Of a DNA stretch of 64,000 nt, positions 44,501-59,589 are shown piece after piece. Position 1 is the stretch's first letter. Each line of letters opens with the position of its first letter. The notes beneath the pieces were generated by a model. The model was given only the letters and a program-made list of their open reading frames with translations. It did no database searches and was not told the DNA's origin. The position numbers were made by a program, and so were the translations under genes. Origin of the DNA: Halichondria panicea. Taxonomy: Eukaryota > Porifera > Demospongiae > Suberitida > Halichondriidae. The DNA lies in contig NC_087386.1 in assembly GCF_963675165.1 (NCBI RefSeq), forward strand, positions 6,651,066-6,715,065, read 5' to 3'.

Positions 44501-45116
44501 ATGACTCGCTTGTCAGACATGAGTTACCAGACTGCCACTTCTCTCCTCCTGGTCACAGCTTTGTACCTGACCCTCTCCTCTGCAACTAATGAAAGTGAGC
44601 CAATCAATTGCAGCAAAATTTTTAATGTCACTAACACACATGTGTCTAATATTAGGTTCATGCAGCAATGTTCAAGAGAAGCTCAATGGACTGAAAGAAG
44701 CAGTGGAGGCTCTGTGTGAAGGCACCAGTGTGGCCATCCCTACTGTCCGAAACACCTGGACCTCTGTACCCATCACTAGCATCGGAAGTACTAACCTACG
44801 ACACCCTAATACTTTCTCTTTCGTCATCCCAAGTGTCATCCCATCAGCTGCAAAGAATGTGCTCATCTATGCCATCCTAAGTAGTGGAGGTGCTAATATT
44901 GGCATCACCCTCCACCTCAAAGTATTTACTCAGGACGGGAGTAATAAACGTTTTGAAAAGTACCTCTACTTATTATCGTACTATCAAAATGCTGTCAACA
45001 CCAACTCTGACAACATGTGGTTCCCCATGCCCTCCAATCGTAGGATCTACATGACAGTGGACAGGGACGTTGGAGCCCATTGTGGAGCTCAGCTCTTTGC
45101 AATTGGATACAACTAG
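44501..45116 (+). CDS. Array copy B6: intact B-family secreted protein, last copy
   Basis: Exons 44501-44594 and 44656-45116; 184 residues. Signal peptide, both neck cysteines and all head motifs are present. Variable loops: ILSSGGANIGIT (the Cys found here in B2-B5 is replaced by Ser), LLSYYQNAV and VGAHCGAQLF. The array stops after this gene; the next 250 bp lead into FBXO45 with no further box or spacer repeat. Confidence 0.8.
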
Positions 45117-45366
45117 ATCTAGCCAGTAAATGAAGAAACCGTGAACTATTAAATAATTATCTCAGCTAGTGTATAACATTGGAGTATCTACCTTTAAGGT
45201 ATCCTTAGTTTAATTAACTGTTACGGACATTGAGCTGAGGACTTTGAATCTGTGGCGTCTGCGGTATCCTACTAGGCGCATGCGCAATACAAAAAATAAA
45301 ATTATACCTGGGCGTGGCTTGTAGGCTAGGGCCTAGGGGTGTGTCAACAACAACAAAATTAAAGTC

Positions 45367-46219
45367 ATGAGCCATCTTTCAGAAGTTGTTCTGTGTGAGA
45401 TCTTCTCCTATCTGTCAGTGAGGGACCTGTGTGCCTGCTGTTGTGTGTGTGTGAGATGGGCAGGCGTACTCTATCCTAGCAGTCATTTCTGGGAGGAGAG
45501 GTTGAGCATTGAAACACCAGACGAGTTTCAAGAAGATCCTCTCATACGAAACCTAGTCACAGCTAAAGACAAACTGTCAGCCTATCAAAACAGTTGGAGT
45601 TCTGTACACCACTCAGACAATATCTACATAAAGCCAAACAAAGTGACAATTCATCGAAATCCAGTGGCACAAGTTTCGGACATAGCTCGTGGGAGAAGAG
45701 GCTGTTCCAGTGGACAACATTATTGGACAGTAGTTTGGCATGGCCCAAAGTTTGGGTCGAGTGCAGTTGTTGGTTTGGCCACGCATAACGTTGAGCTCAA
45801 GCGTAATGGCTACCATCCGTTGTTGGGTATGACAGGGGATTCGTGGGGTTGGGATCTGTCGAAGGATGTACTGAGACATGACGGAAAAGAGTATGAACAG
45901 TATCCTAGGGAAGGAGCAGGAGTTAAGGTGGGCGGGGGCCGGGGGGGGATGTTGATATAATGTCATTAATTTTATTGAATTGTTGTACTGAATTGGATCA
46001 AAATTATGCATTTTTTTATTATTGTAGGTGGCTCTGAAGCAAGCGATTGGACTTATTGTAGACATGGACAATAGAACTCTAGCGTTTGATGTTGATGGCA
46101 AATACTTAGGAGTTGCATTTAGAGATCTGCCTGAAGTGGAACTGTTTCCAGCCATCTCTGTTGTGTATGGGAACACAGAGGTCTCACTCATCTACCATGG
46201 CCATCCTCTAGCGGGATAA
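45367..46219 (+). CDS. FBXO45: FBXO45-like F-box/SPRY ubiquitin-ligase substrate receptor
   Basis: Two exons, 45367-45927 and 46028-46219; 250 residues. The N-terminus is an F-box (VVLCEIFSYLSVRDLCACCC, then RWAGVLYPSSHFWEERL), which binds SKP1. A SPRY/B30.2 domain fills the rest: NIYIKPNKVTIHRNPVAQVS, GRRGCSSGQHYWTVVW, VVGLATHNVELKRNGYHPLL, DSWGWDLSKDVLRHDGKEY, and FPAISVVYGNTEVSLIYHG near the end, matching FBXO45 closely (vertebrate HRNPIAQ and SAVYGNTEVTLVYLG). Known role: with SKP1 and the RING protein MYCBP2 it forms an atypical E3 in neurons and other cells. The vertebrate Ala/Pro-rich N-terminal extension is absent. Confidence 0.93.
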
Positions 46220-46797
46220 CTGACTCACTGTGTGTTTGTGTGTGTAGTAGTTTGTGTAACAAATTAATACATTTTAGTATAATAGTGAATAGTCCAGAGG
46301 TAATTTGAAAAAGGAATCAATATTTAGTTTTGAAGTAGTAGGTGATACCAGTATAGCTTCGACTTGATCATTGTCGGCAAAATCCACATCGTCATAGTGT
46401 CGAAGGCGAAACAGTTAGGGTAGGGTTCAAATCCAAGTTGAAAGAAGTAGAGCATAGAGATTCCCACACACATACCGTAAAACCTCGATTTAAGGTGACC
46501 CTCGGCATTTCGCCCATATAGCACCATATAAATTCATTTTTTTGTGTACATTAAAACTTCACTTTTGCAAAACGTAATTATTTAAAAGTGTCGCTTTAAA
46601 TAGAGTTTTTACGGTACAATCGAATACAACCGCGGGAAATCAAAATTGATAGAGGCATTCACGCGGTATGACGTCATGACATTTTCTGCGCACAGTACCC
46701 AGGATATTCGCGCAGCTGGCCCAGCCCCATGCAGCTACTACTATAAACCGATTATAGACTCTTCCCTAGACTCTATCCCTGTGTGCTGAGGTCCAAG
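46220..46797. other. Intergenic region between FBXO45 and the kleisin gene
   Basis: Contains the MITE at 46473-46616. The CG-rich stretch at about 46630-46720 may be the kleisin promoter. Otherwise nothing is recognised. Confidence 0.55.
46473..46616. mobile_element. MITE with TACCGTAAAA termini
   Basis: The left end TACCGTAAAACCTCGATTTA is the imperfect inverse of the right end, which reads TACCGTAAAAACTCTATTTA in reverse complement. Length 144 bp, non-coding. Confidence 0.85.
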
Positions 46798-50904
<4,107 letters not shown>

Positions 50905-51364
50905 CTCAAGAAGAGCACGGACAATCCACAGGCAGGACCTAACTATTATGATCTGATCAAATCATTCATCACACTAGCCTAGCTAAGCTAGCGCTTCAAT
51001 TCTAGAATTTTAACACTTAATATTGTATAGCAAAATGTTCATCATCATAATTATTATTTCTGAGACGGGGGGAGGGGGGTGCATGGCAGTGTTAGGCTGT
51101 TGGTGCGGTTATCAACGAATTGAATGATTGTGCAGTATAACTCGATTATCCGGCCCTCCATGGTGTTAAAAATAACGATAAGACGTACCTACAGACCAGC
51201 CCACCCACTTTTTGATAATTAGGTATAGCGGAAAACTCTATCATTCAGCTTTGCAGAATCTTGTAATATTAAATTATGTGTTCACATTATAAATATAATT
51301 ATTCATTCATGACTTGATATAGAGACTGACAAAGATAAGACCCTAGCTGAAGAGAGTTCAGAGT
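50905..51364. other. Convergent intergenic region between the kleisin gene and TMCO1
   Basis: 3' flanks of both genes. TATAACTCGATTATCCGGCC near 51137 resembles a transposon terminal repeat, but I could not find its partner. Otherwise non-coding. Confidence 0.5.
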
Positions 51365-52738
51365 TCACTTGCTCGGTGGTGCGCTCATGAACCCTCCTGA
51401 CCCCAGTTTGTTGGCAGTCCTCGAGAGACCAAATCCAAGCATCTTCTGAACACTCTGCAAGGGAGAGGATAATGTTGAACCAATGTACAAAATGATATTG
51501 TGGCTGATGTAAGTATTACGAAACAAAAGTACCGTATAGCGGGTAATTTTCGTGGGGTAAAAAATTCGTTATTTTCGTGGGTAAGCTGACCTCCACAAAA
51601 TTTTAACGTAGGCGTGGCTTACCGGAATGTATGGCAACAAAATGTTTACTCACGAAAACCACCGTTTTCCAGATAAACGAATTTTTTACCCCACGAAAAT
51701 TACCTGCTATACGATAATCACTGACCTAAACACATCATTAGATACGCATTTCAAAGGGCTAAAAAATCATAAACTTGATTGTATTTTCTATGCTCAATTA
51801 AGTTATGGGCCCGTGGAACCACCAGACCACATGCCCGCCAGCTCACCTCCCGGACTGCCATGGTGCAGAGGATGTAAAGGAATATGAATGAGCAGTCAGT
51901 GAAGTCACTGCCCATTAGCGTGCGATGGGAGAGGCCTTGGAGGAGAGAGAAGGGCTCAAATGGTAGCTTAGCAACCACTCGGCCATCAAATCTGGACAGA
52001 CAAAAAGTGAGACTCTAGACAATGGAATCACTTGTTAATATGTACAGTGTACAATCACTGAATGGATCTAGCGAACAATGGAACAGTTTACAAATCGTCC
52101 AACTACAATACTATTACTGTACTACACCTCATTCACAATATTCAGAGCAATCTCCTGACAATACAATACAAGTGTACCTCCCAAGCACTACGATATTTCT
52201 TCCCCTGTACTAGACTACCTCCTCACATGGTGTTGAACATGCCCATGAGAGCTGTGAAGGTGAGACCAATGGCCACTGCTGACTTCATCTTGACCGTGTT
52301 CAGGTCTCGACTGTTGGTCTTGAGTTGCTCTTCCTGTCGACCCAGCTTCTTGGAGGCCACCTCACCAAGCTGCTCCTTCTTCTTCTCAACTGAAAGTGGG
52401 CGGGGGGGGTAAAGAATTACCTCACAGATAGTGAATTAATGATGGCTGTCTAATAAATACGATGAACTAATATTTAAGAATACCAACGGTCCAACTGTGT
52501 CGCTAACTCACGTTTCTTGCTCTGTTTCTCCACTGTGGCTTTTAATCTCTTGTAGCTGTCAGTTCTGTACACAAACAGGTACAGTATCCCTGTGTGGGTG
52601 TGTGTGGGGGTGGTGTGGGTGTGTGTGTGTGTGTGGGAGGGGGGTTATTGCTGGCTGGACTAGTTGATGCAACTCACCTTCAGAGAGGAATGCCGTGCAC
52701 ATGGCAATGAAGACAATCAGAAAGGCATCCTCATACAT
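51365..52738 (-). CDS. TMCO1: TMCO1 ER Ca2+-load-activated channel / translocon-associated protein
   Basis: Five exons on the minus strand: 52738-52678, 52589-52512, 52389-52227, 51991-51847 and 51454-51365; 178 residues (human 188). MYEDAFLIVFIAMCTAFLSE is the first membrane helix. LKATVEKQSKK through LGRQEEQLKTNSRDLNTVKM is the cytosolic coiled coil. SAVAIGLTFTALMGMFNTIF, the re-entrant PFEPFSLLQGLSHRTL and DCSFIFLYILCTMAVRE complete the Oxa1-superfamily fold, and the tail ends APPSK. It matches TMCO1 along its whole length (human FTALMGMFNSIFDGRVVAKLPF). Known role: an ER membrane protein proposed to leak Ca2+ from overfilled stores and to sit in the multipass translocon. Confidence 0.96.
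51530..51715. mobile_element. MITE with inverted repeats of about 40 bp in a TMCO1 intron
   Basis: ACCGTATAGCGGGTAATTTT then CGTGGGGTAAAAAATTCGTT at the left is repeated inverted, with two or three changes, at the right end. 186 bp, non-coding. Confidence 0.92.
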
Positions 52739-52807
52739 GATTTGGCTGAGTGCAATATAGAGAGCTGCTAGTTCTTCTGTCAGAATTATTATGTTCAATA
52801 TTTCGCT

Positions 52808-54561
52808 AGCTAATTAAACGAGCATGTTGGCTTTAATTACCGGATTAGCAACTTCCGGATCCCGGAGCGAGTTTTGAGTATAAAAAGAGCTGCCCAGGAC
52901 GCGACCTTTGACCCCGAAAATTTAATTCAAGCCTTAGTAACAAGCTGTTTTTTTCTCTTGCGCAAAAGCGCTCAGAACCCATTCATACACACCGTGAACA
53001 CTAAAAAAATACACAGAAGGGAGGGAATACATTCCTGGTGGGTTTTCTTCTTTACCAGAATCTAAAGACAAAAATAAAAATTTATGATTATGGCTGACAA
53101 ATAAATAATGCTTAGGTAGGTCTGTAGGTACAGTAAAAGGCTATGTCTATACAGCTCCAGGTTAGCTACAGTGAGCATTACTCCAGTGAACTCTTCCAAA
53201 GAGTTTTCCTTGCTTTCTTGCATATAAATAAACGGCATTGAGACTTGAGACTACGCCATTGTGCATTGTAGAAATTTGGCGAAATTGATTCTGAAAAAGA
53301 ATTTATATCAGCATTAATTAATGTCAGTATATCAAACAAATGTTTGCTATCATTTAGAGTTGTAGAGTGGGGTGCAGAGCTCTCCCGGGTAGGGGTTGGT
53401 AGTGCTGGCATAATTTTGGGGAAGATTTATGCTGGTATCATGGGAACATTAGTGAGAATAATAGGCAGGTTTTGGAAATACAGGTCAGTCGAGTCAGTAG
53501 TATAAACATCTGTAGGCCTGATGAAAGTTGCGAGTACATGGGATGTGGAATAATGTGGGAATGAATAATAGAACTACCAACCCCTAGCAGTGAGTCTTCC
53601 TCCAGAAAAGAGGCCAGAGAGGTAACGATATAATTATTGCTTGATACAGTAATAAGACTTACATTTTCTATATACATATGATGCCAAGAACACTGTCCTG
53701 TCAACAAGCGACGGTAGTCTTTCAAAGCGACCTGAGAAAAGATGAACGTTATTAATAATGACTCTATGTATGAAGGTTATTATACAAATGTCATGGTGGC
53801 TATGAGCATGATGACCCACTAGTAATTGAACAGAAAAAAACACCCGTCCATTTTGTCACTAGTCCCCCACACTTCACCACAGCCACAACACCGTGCGATA
53901 TTTAAAACTTACAATAGTAGTACAATCAATTTCCGTTCTTCAGGAGGTGCTTGGACGATACCCGAACCCACTAGGTGTTCCCTGGCCCTACAGACTTTCA
54001 ACACTTCACTTCGTTACTTTATCCATGTAAAATGAAATGTTAATGTTAAAAAGCACTCGTAGGTTGATAAAGTCACATTACTGTATACTATATACTACTT
54101 ACTTTTATACTATAGACTAGACTATTTACCTTCTTCAACAACAACATCAGTTTGCAAATCTTCATGTTTTCCAAGGCCAATGAACCTCTGGCAGCAAGAA
54201 AATTAAACGCTTAGCACTGTCAATTCTATCAACAAAGACCTGCTTGGTATCTTCAGTCTCGAACCAAAGCTCCTGTGGACCCCAGTAGGCTTCTTCTGAG
54301 GTTGAGAACACTTCTTAAAAATAAACTTTTGACAGCCATTTTTTGTTTTAAGTTTATGTCATGTCTACTATCTCGTGAGAGCGCGGAAGAAGGCGTATCA
54401 AAAGAAGACCGTAAGAATGTGAAGAATGTGCATTATACTGTCAAGGGCGCCTTTTGCAAGACTCAAGTAAATTCATTTTTTCATTTTCGCCATTTTCCCG
54501 TTGCATCCGGTCGGAGCTGTCCTGGGCACGCCTTTTTATAGTCAGCATGCTCGTTTAAGAA
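52808..54561. mobile_element. Putative 1.75-kb DNA transposon relic with inverted ends
   Basis: The left end TTAAACGAGCATGTTGGCT and TATAAAAAGAGCTGCCCAGG recur inverted at the right end as TTAAACGAGCATGCTGACT and TATAAAAAGGCGTGCCCAGG, with indels between. Each end carries a TATA-like promoter facing inward. The interior has only short open frames on either strand (the longest about 77 codons at 53178-53411, minus strand) and splice-like signals; I recognise no transposase. It lies just upstream of TMCO1, whose start is 70 bp outside the left end. Confidence 0.55.
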
Positions 54562-54816
54562 GCTCGTGCACGCATAATTAGAGCAGCAGCCCCTCCCCCA
54601 CATGGCCTCCAGGGAGATGCTGTCATGGCTGCCATGTACACTGTAACTTGAGACGCAGTGGAATGGAACCAGGTAAACAACCTGCAATGTCAATGACCCT
54701 TGAAGAATGCCTCCCTTGAGTTGCAGCTCAAAACATAAACATTTGTGATTAAATACTATTGTACTGGTAGAACTGTACAATCTATTTTGTACTAGCTAAC
54801 TAGCTCACAATCATCA
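54562..54816. other. 5' flank of the TPR gene
   Basis: 255 bp between the repeat element and the TPR start codon. No distinct motif seen. Confidence 0.5.
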
Positions 54817-57800
54817 ATGGCCACAGCTTATATTCTATCCCCTCCGCAGCTTCCTCCACCGAGGGTTGCTAAGGAGAGAGGCGGCCCTAGTGATGAGCTG
54901 CGATATACACTGGACAGTTACGAGCCATCTCAAGTCCTCGCGTCTCAAGATAACAGTTACGCTACGGTTGTCAACTCTCAGCACATCTCCACCCAGGGCT
55001 ATTCCTCAGGCTATGTGACATGCTCCATTGATCCAAAGACACTAGAGCAACCATTGGAGCTGCAGAATACAGCGCTGTACAATAGTCAAGAAGAAGTTCA
55101 ACGAAAAGACAACACTAGAGGAGTGAGTTTAATCCGTGAAGAATCTATCAGTCTTCAACACAGCTATGGAAGACATGTTGAGGGAGAGTTTGACTCTCTC
55201 TGGAAGTCTGCAGACCATCTCCAACATTACCACGACGATAGGCAGGCCCACCAGAGCACTACCACCACCCGCCCTCTTGCCACCATCATGAGGCAACTGC
55301 AGGAGGTGCATCCATCACTGTGTGGCTTGCTCAAGAATGCAGACAAACACTTACATCGAGGACAGTTGGTTAAAGCCACACAATACCTCGAACGATGTAT
55401 ACCACAATCCAACGAGTTTCCACGGCTGCAAGCACTTGTTTCGATTCTACTGGGAGGTGTGTATATGCAACTGAAACAACACAAGAAATCCTCTGATAAC
55501 TATCTCCGATATCTTACATATTGCAGAAAAATACAAGATTTCAAAGGAGTGACATCAACTGAATGCAAACTGGGCATATCGTACACGAAGCAAGGGCTAT
55601 TTAAACTTGCAGCTAGATGCTTTATCCAATACCTGGAGAACTCTAAGCTGCTGCACGATGATGTTGGAGTTGCGGCTGCTTGCAGTAACCTAGGAACACT
55701 CTCCAAGTTGTTGGCTACCCAAAGCTACCGAGCTTCCCTCAAGGAAGGCCTCAGGGAGCAGGCCGGAGAGAGCCTACGCACCAACCTGTATAGAGCTGTG
55801 GCCTATTTTGAGCAGCACATTGACATCATGGAGCATTATGGAGACCTGTGAGTTATCTCTCTTCAGTTATACAGGCCCAAATTTTCAATTTTCAAACAAA
55901 ATATTAGCTATAAAAGGTGTTTTTTCAGAATCAGAGCCTGTTTTCAGAGCTTAAGTAGCATATCAATCAACCTGAAACCTTCTGTATAATTATTGTAGTC
56001 TCTATATCTGATGCACAGTGAGAAGCAGTCCCATTCCTATGGCAACCTAGGCTCCTGCTATGAAATGCTGAGACAGTATACACACGCTGTTTTCTGTCAC
56101 AACAAGGTGGGTCATTTATTTGTCCGATTAAAAAGTTATTGACTGATTGTTTTTACAGCGTTTGGAGATTGTCCGGTTTGTTGGAGACAAAGTATCGGAA
56201 TGCTACACACTGTGTCACCTTGGTAACTGTTTCCGAGCAACTGGGAAACTGCAAGAAGCAATGGAGTACTATCATTTCGTGAGTTTATTATTACCTTAAT
56301 TTAACTGTAGGTGATGTGTACATAATATTTGTCAGTGGCGTAGGAAGGGAGGGGGCTCCCCCATCTTTCTAGGCTATTATAAGTAGAGATGACTTATCAA
56401 GCTGCACTGTGTAGATAGGCGTACTTTTTTCCATTCAAAAAACTCATTGAGAAATTGCTTCCTACGCCACTGTTTGTTATGCATTCCATTAGCACACATG
56501 TGCTTACTGTCCCATGAAGTGTTTGCTTGCCTGTTATCCAGAGCTATGAGATGTCTCAAATGGTCGAGTGCTATCAAGTGGAGATGGTAGCACTACTGAA
56601 CCTTGGCATCTCTTGTGAGCTCACCAACAACCTGCACAAGGCAATCGAATGGCACACTCTGGTAAATGAAAATAGCATCGACAAAATTTCCAACAACTAT
56701 ATAAAATTAATTATAATTATACGATTTTCTCCCCCAGTACTTGAGTATGGCCGTGCAGCATGGTGACTCGAGGGCAGAGGTCAGAGGGTTCAGCACGTTA
56801 GCAGCTCTCTATGAAGAGACAGGACAGACAGTGAAAGCTCAAAACTACTACAGCAAGGTAATTAAGCGATCTAACCCACCACAAACAAGCCTTGTCTTAT
56901 AGGCCACCATGCACCATTTAGGCAATTTGTTGCTTACAACTCAACATAGTGACTTTGTTCGGATAGATATCTTTGTCTAGTTGCATTGTGTACCTACCCT
57001 AATAATACATTAATACATTATCTCTTTGTATGTATACAGCTTGCTGATGTTATGAAAGGCCTCGGTGATAATGATGCAAGCCTCAGGGCAATTAAACACT
57101 TAGCGATAGTGCAGAGAAAACAATTGAATAAGAAGAGGAAATTGGATCGTTCCAGAAGACCCCACACTATTACCACTGCTGGGGGTCACTGTCACACCCC
57201 ATTTCACGCTACCCCTGAGCGCACAGCTTCAAAGAGAAACAAGATGGGGTCATGGCCGCTGCAAAAACAACCAAAACAACTTGTGGCAGCGCCCATCGAT
57301 AGTGCCGTCTGCTACTCCTCCAGAGTCGTGTTTGAAAACCCAGCAGCCATACTACTGCAAGAGCATTATAGCGAACAAGAAGAGAGCGAGGCAGAAGAAT
57401 GGTCTAGTCCCGCAAGCCACACTACAGAGGAACGACTGTCGCCTACTGACTCCACCCTCTACTTCCCCTACACTTACAACTCGCAAGATACTAGCTCTGA
57501 AGAAATGGACGATCCTCGCTATATTCCCATCAAAAGGGGCCGTTTTAGGGGCTCCCCCCAGCCCCCACCTCTACCCCCTCGGCAGTTTTCGGATAGTGAA
57601 CTCAGTACGAACAATGGCAGTTATGCAGACCCAGAGAGCACAACAGACTACGAATCCATTCCCAGTATTACTCCCCACACGCATCGGCCCAGCTGCCCTG
57701 TACCCCACAGGGAGAGCCCCTCTAATCAATGCTCATCTGTAATATCGACTACCTCAAGTGGCATGTGGGATGAACTGGAGGACCTCACGCAGAGCAGCTG

Positions 57801-59480
57801 TGTGGGATCTGACACCAGCTGTGGGGGGTCTAACAACAGCTGTGGGGGGTCTGACACCAGCTGTGAGGGGTCTGAGGAGGAGGAGGAGGAGGAGGACAAG
57901 GAATGGGAGCAATGGATCAACCTCAGAGACGTCAAGTGAGCTACAAATGTCCTTTTGTGGCAAAAAAGCCTGCATGGGTTATAATTATATGGAAGGAAAT
58001 CCATGCATCTCTTTGAGGTTCCATAACTTGGATTCTGTGGATCCAATTTCTAAGAAAACAACTTTTCAAATGGTATCATTATTTGAGAGAAAAAAGTATT
58101 TGCCAATTTGGCCTTACCATGGATAATAATAGCCCATGGTCCAAGGCCGAAAAATGCTAAATTATTGCCGTGACGAAGTTTTGAATTTAATTAAACACAT
58201 CATTTGAAAGGTCTCTTTCTATTTGTTTAAACGGAGGGGGGGGTGGTGTCTTTCAACAGCCATAACTTCAGTACAGTTGATCCAATGTCAAAAATGTTAG
58301 GATTTTCTGAAAGCTTAAAAAAATTATTTTCAAATGATGTGTTTCAATCCAAAATTTCGTCACGGCCCTAATTTGTCATTTTTCGGCCTTGGATAATGGT
58401 ACGGATAAATTGGAAAATATTTTTATCTTTAGAATATCAATTTTCAATTTTGATCGTACCATTTGAAGATCTCTTTCTAAGCTTTCAGACCATAACAATT
58501 TTGACTTTTGATCCACAAAATTCAAGTTATGGCAGCTGAAAGATTCCCAAAATCATTGATTAAACGGAGGGGGGGGGTCTTTTAACAGCCATAACTTGAG
58601 TACAGTTGATCCAATGTCAACAATTTTAGGATTTTCTGAAAGCTTAGAAAAATTCTTTTCAAATGATGCGTTTCAATCCAAAATTTCGTCGCGGCCCTAA
58701 TTTGTCATTTTTCGGCCTTGGACCATGGGCTATATATAATCCATGGTACGGCTAAATTGGAAAATACTTTTATCTCTCGAATATCAATTTTTATCGTACC
58801 ATTTGAAAGATCTCTTTCTAAGCTTTCAGAAAACCATAAAAATTTTGACTTTCGATTCACAGAATTCAAGTTATGGCAGCTGAAAGATTCCCAAAATCAT
58901 TGATTAAATGGAGGGGTGTCTTTCAACAGCCATAGGATTTTTAGAAAAATTCCTTTCAAATGATGTGTTTTAATCCAAAATTTCGTTGCGGCCCTAATTT
59001 GTCATTTTTCGGCCTCGGACCATGGGCTATAATCCATGGTACGGCTAAATTAGAAGTACTTTTATCTCTCGAATATCAACTTTGATGGTACCATTTGAAA
59101 GGTCTCTTTCTAAGCTTTGAGACAAACCGTAAACATTTTGACTTTCGATCCACAGAATTCAAGTTATGGCAACTGAAAGATTCCCAAAATCATTGATTAA
59201 TGTATTATGACAGCCAATATGATATCATCCCGGCCCCTACAGTAGTGCCCTGTGTCGAGTGGTCTCCATGACAAGCGGTCAGATACGTAAGAGGAGAGAC
59301 AATAATATAAAGCCCCCCCACAGCGCCCCCCACAGTATCCCCCACATCATGCCCCCCAGAGAGAACAATGTGAGCTCTTTTATCGATTATCTAAAACTGA
59401 GCTGTTTTGACTTTTACTACATTGTGTGATTACTACAGGAGACCTCGAGCCAGTGCACAGAGTCATCGCTACCATCGTGA
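54817..59480 (+). CDS. LGN/rapsyn-like TPR-repeat scaffold protein
   Basis: Eight exons: 54817-55847, 56019-56106, 56159-56278, 56542-56661, 56738-56857, 57040-57935, 59243-59369 and 59439-59480; 847 residues. The last two exons follow a 1.3-kb intron and are supported by phase and by open reading to TGA; reading on at 57936 would otherwise give a stop at once. Residues 1-170 are low-complexity. From about 175, tandem TPRs of 40 residues each follow: AATQYLERCIPQ-like first repeats, SYGNLGSCYEMLRQYTHAVF, CHLGNCFRATGKLQEAMEYY, LLNLGISCELTNNLHKAIEW, FSTLAALYEETGQTVKAQNY. The C-terminal third is disordered, rich in Ser/Pro, with repeats of CVGSDTSCGGSNNSCGGS and a polyglutamate run. TPR superhelices bind peptides; the 40-residue LxNLG form is that of LGN/GPSM2, rapsyn and TTC24, but no GoLoco or RING is seen. 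Orthology unresolved. Confidence 0.78.
58010..59215. repeat. Cluster of foldback repeats: one inverted plus three direct copies in a TPR-gene intron
   Basis: A unit of about 330 bp begins near 58245, 58565 and 58915 (TCTTTCAACAGCCATAACTT or variant) and ends GATTCCCAAAATCATTGATT. Each unit is itself an imperfect inverted repeat centred on GACCATGGGCTATA/TCCATGG. A fourth, oppositely oriented copy is at 58010-58240. These fill most of the intron 57936-59242. Confidence 0.85.
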
Positions 59481-59589
59481 AACTAAATTAAAGTATATAC
59501 CTCACAGACAATATTGAACAATAATTCATGTATTATGAGTACGTGCACTGTACGGTACCATGTTTTTGTGGTTTTTATTATCATAATTA

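Noticed and set aside
51130-51250. Possible transposon end TATAACTCGATTATCCGG
   Set aside because: Only one end is visible and I could not identify its inverted partner, so it was not listed as an element.
53178-54541. Short frames between TMCO1 and the TPR gene as host genes
   Set aside because: Inside the segment with inverted ends, none over 100 codons, no recognisable domain and no joined model.
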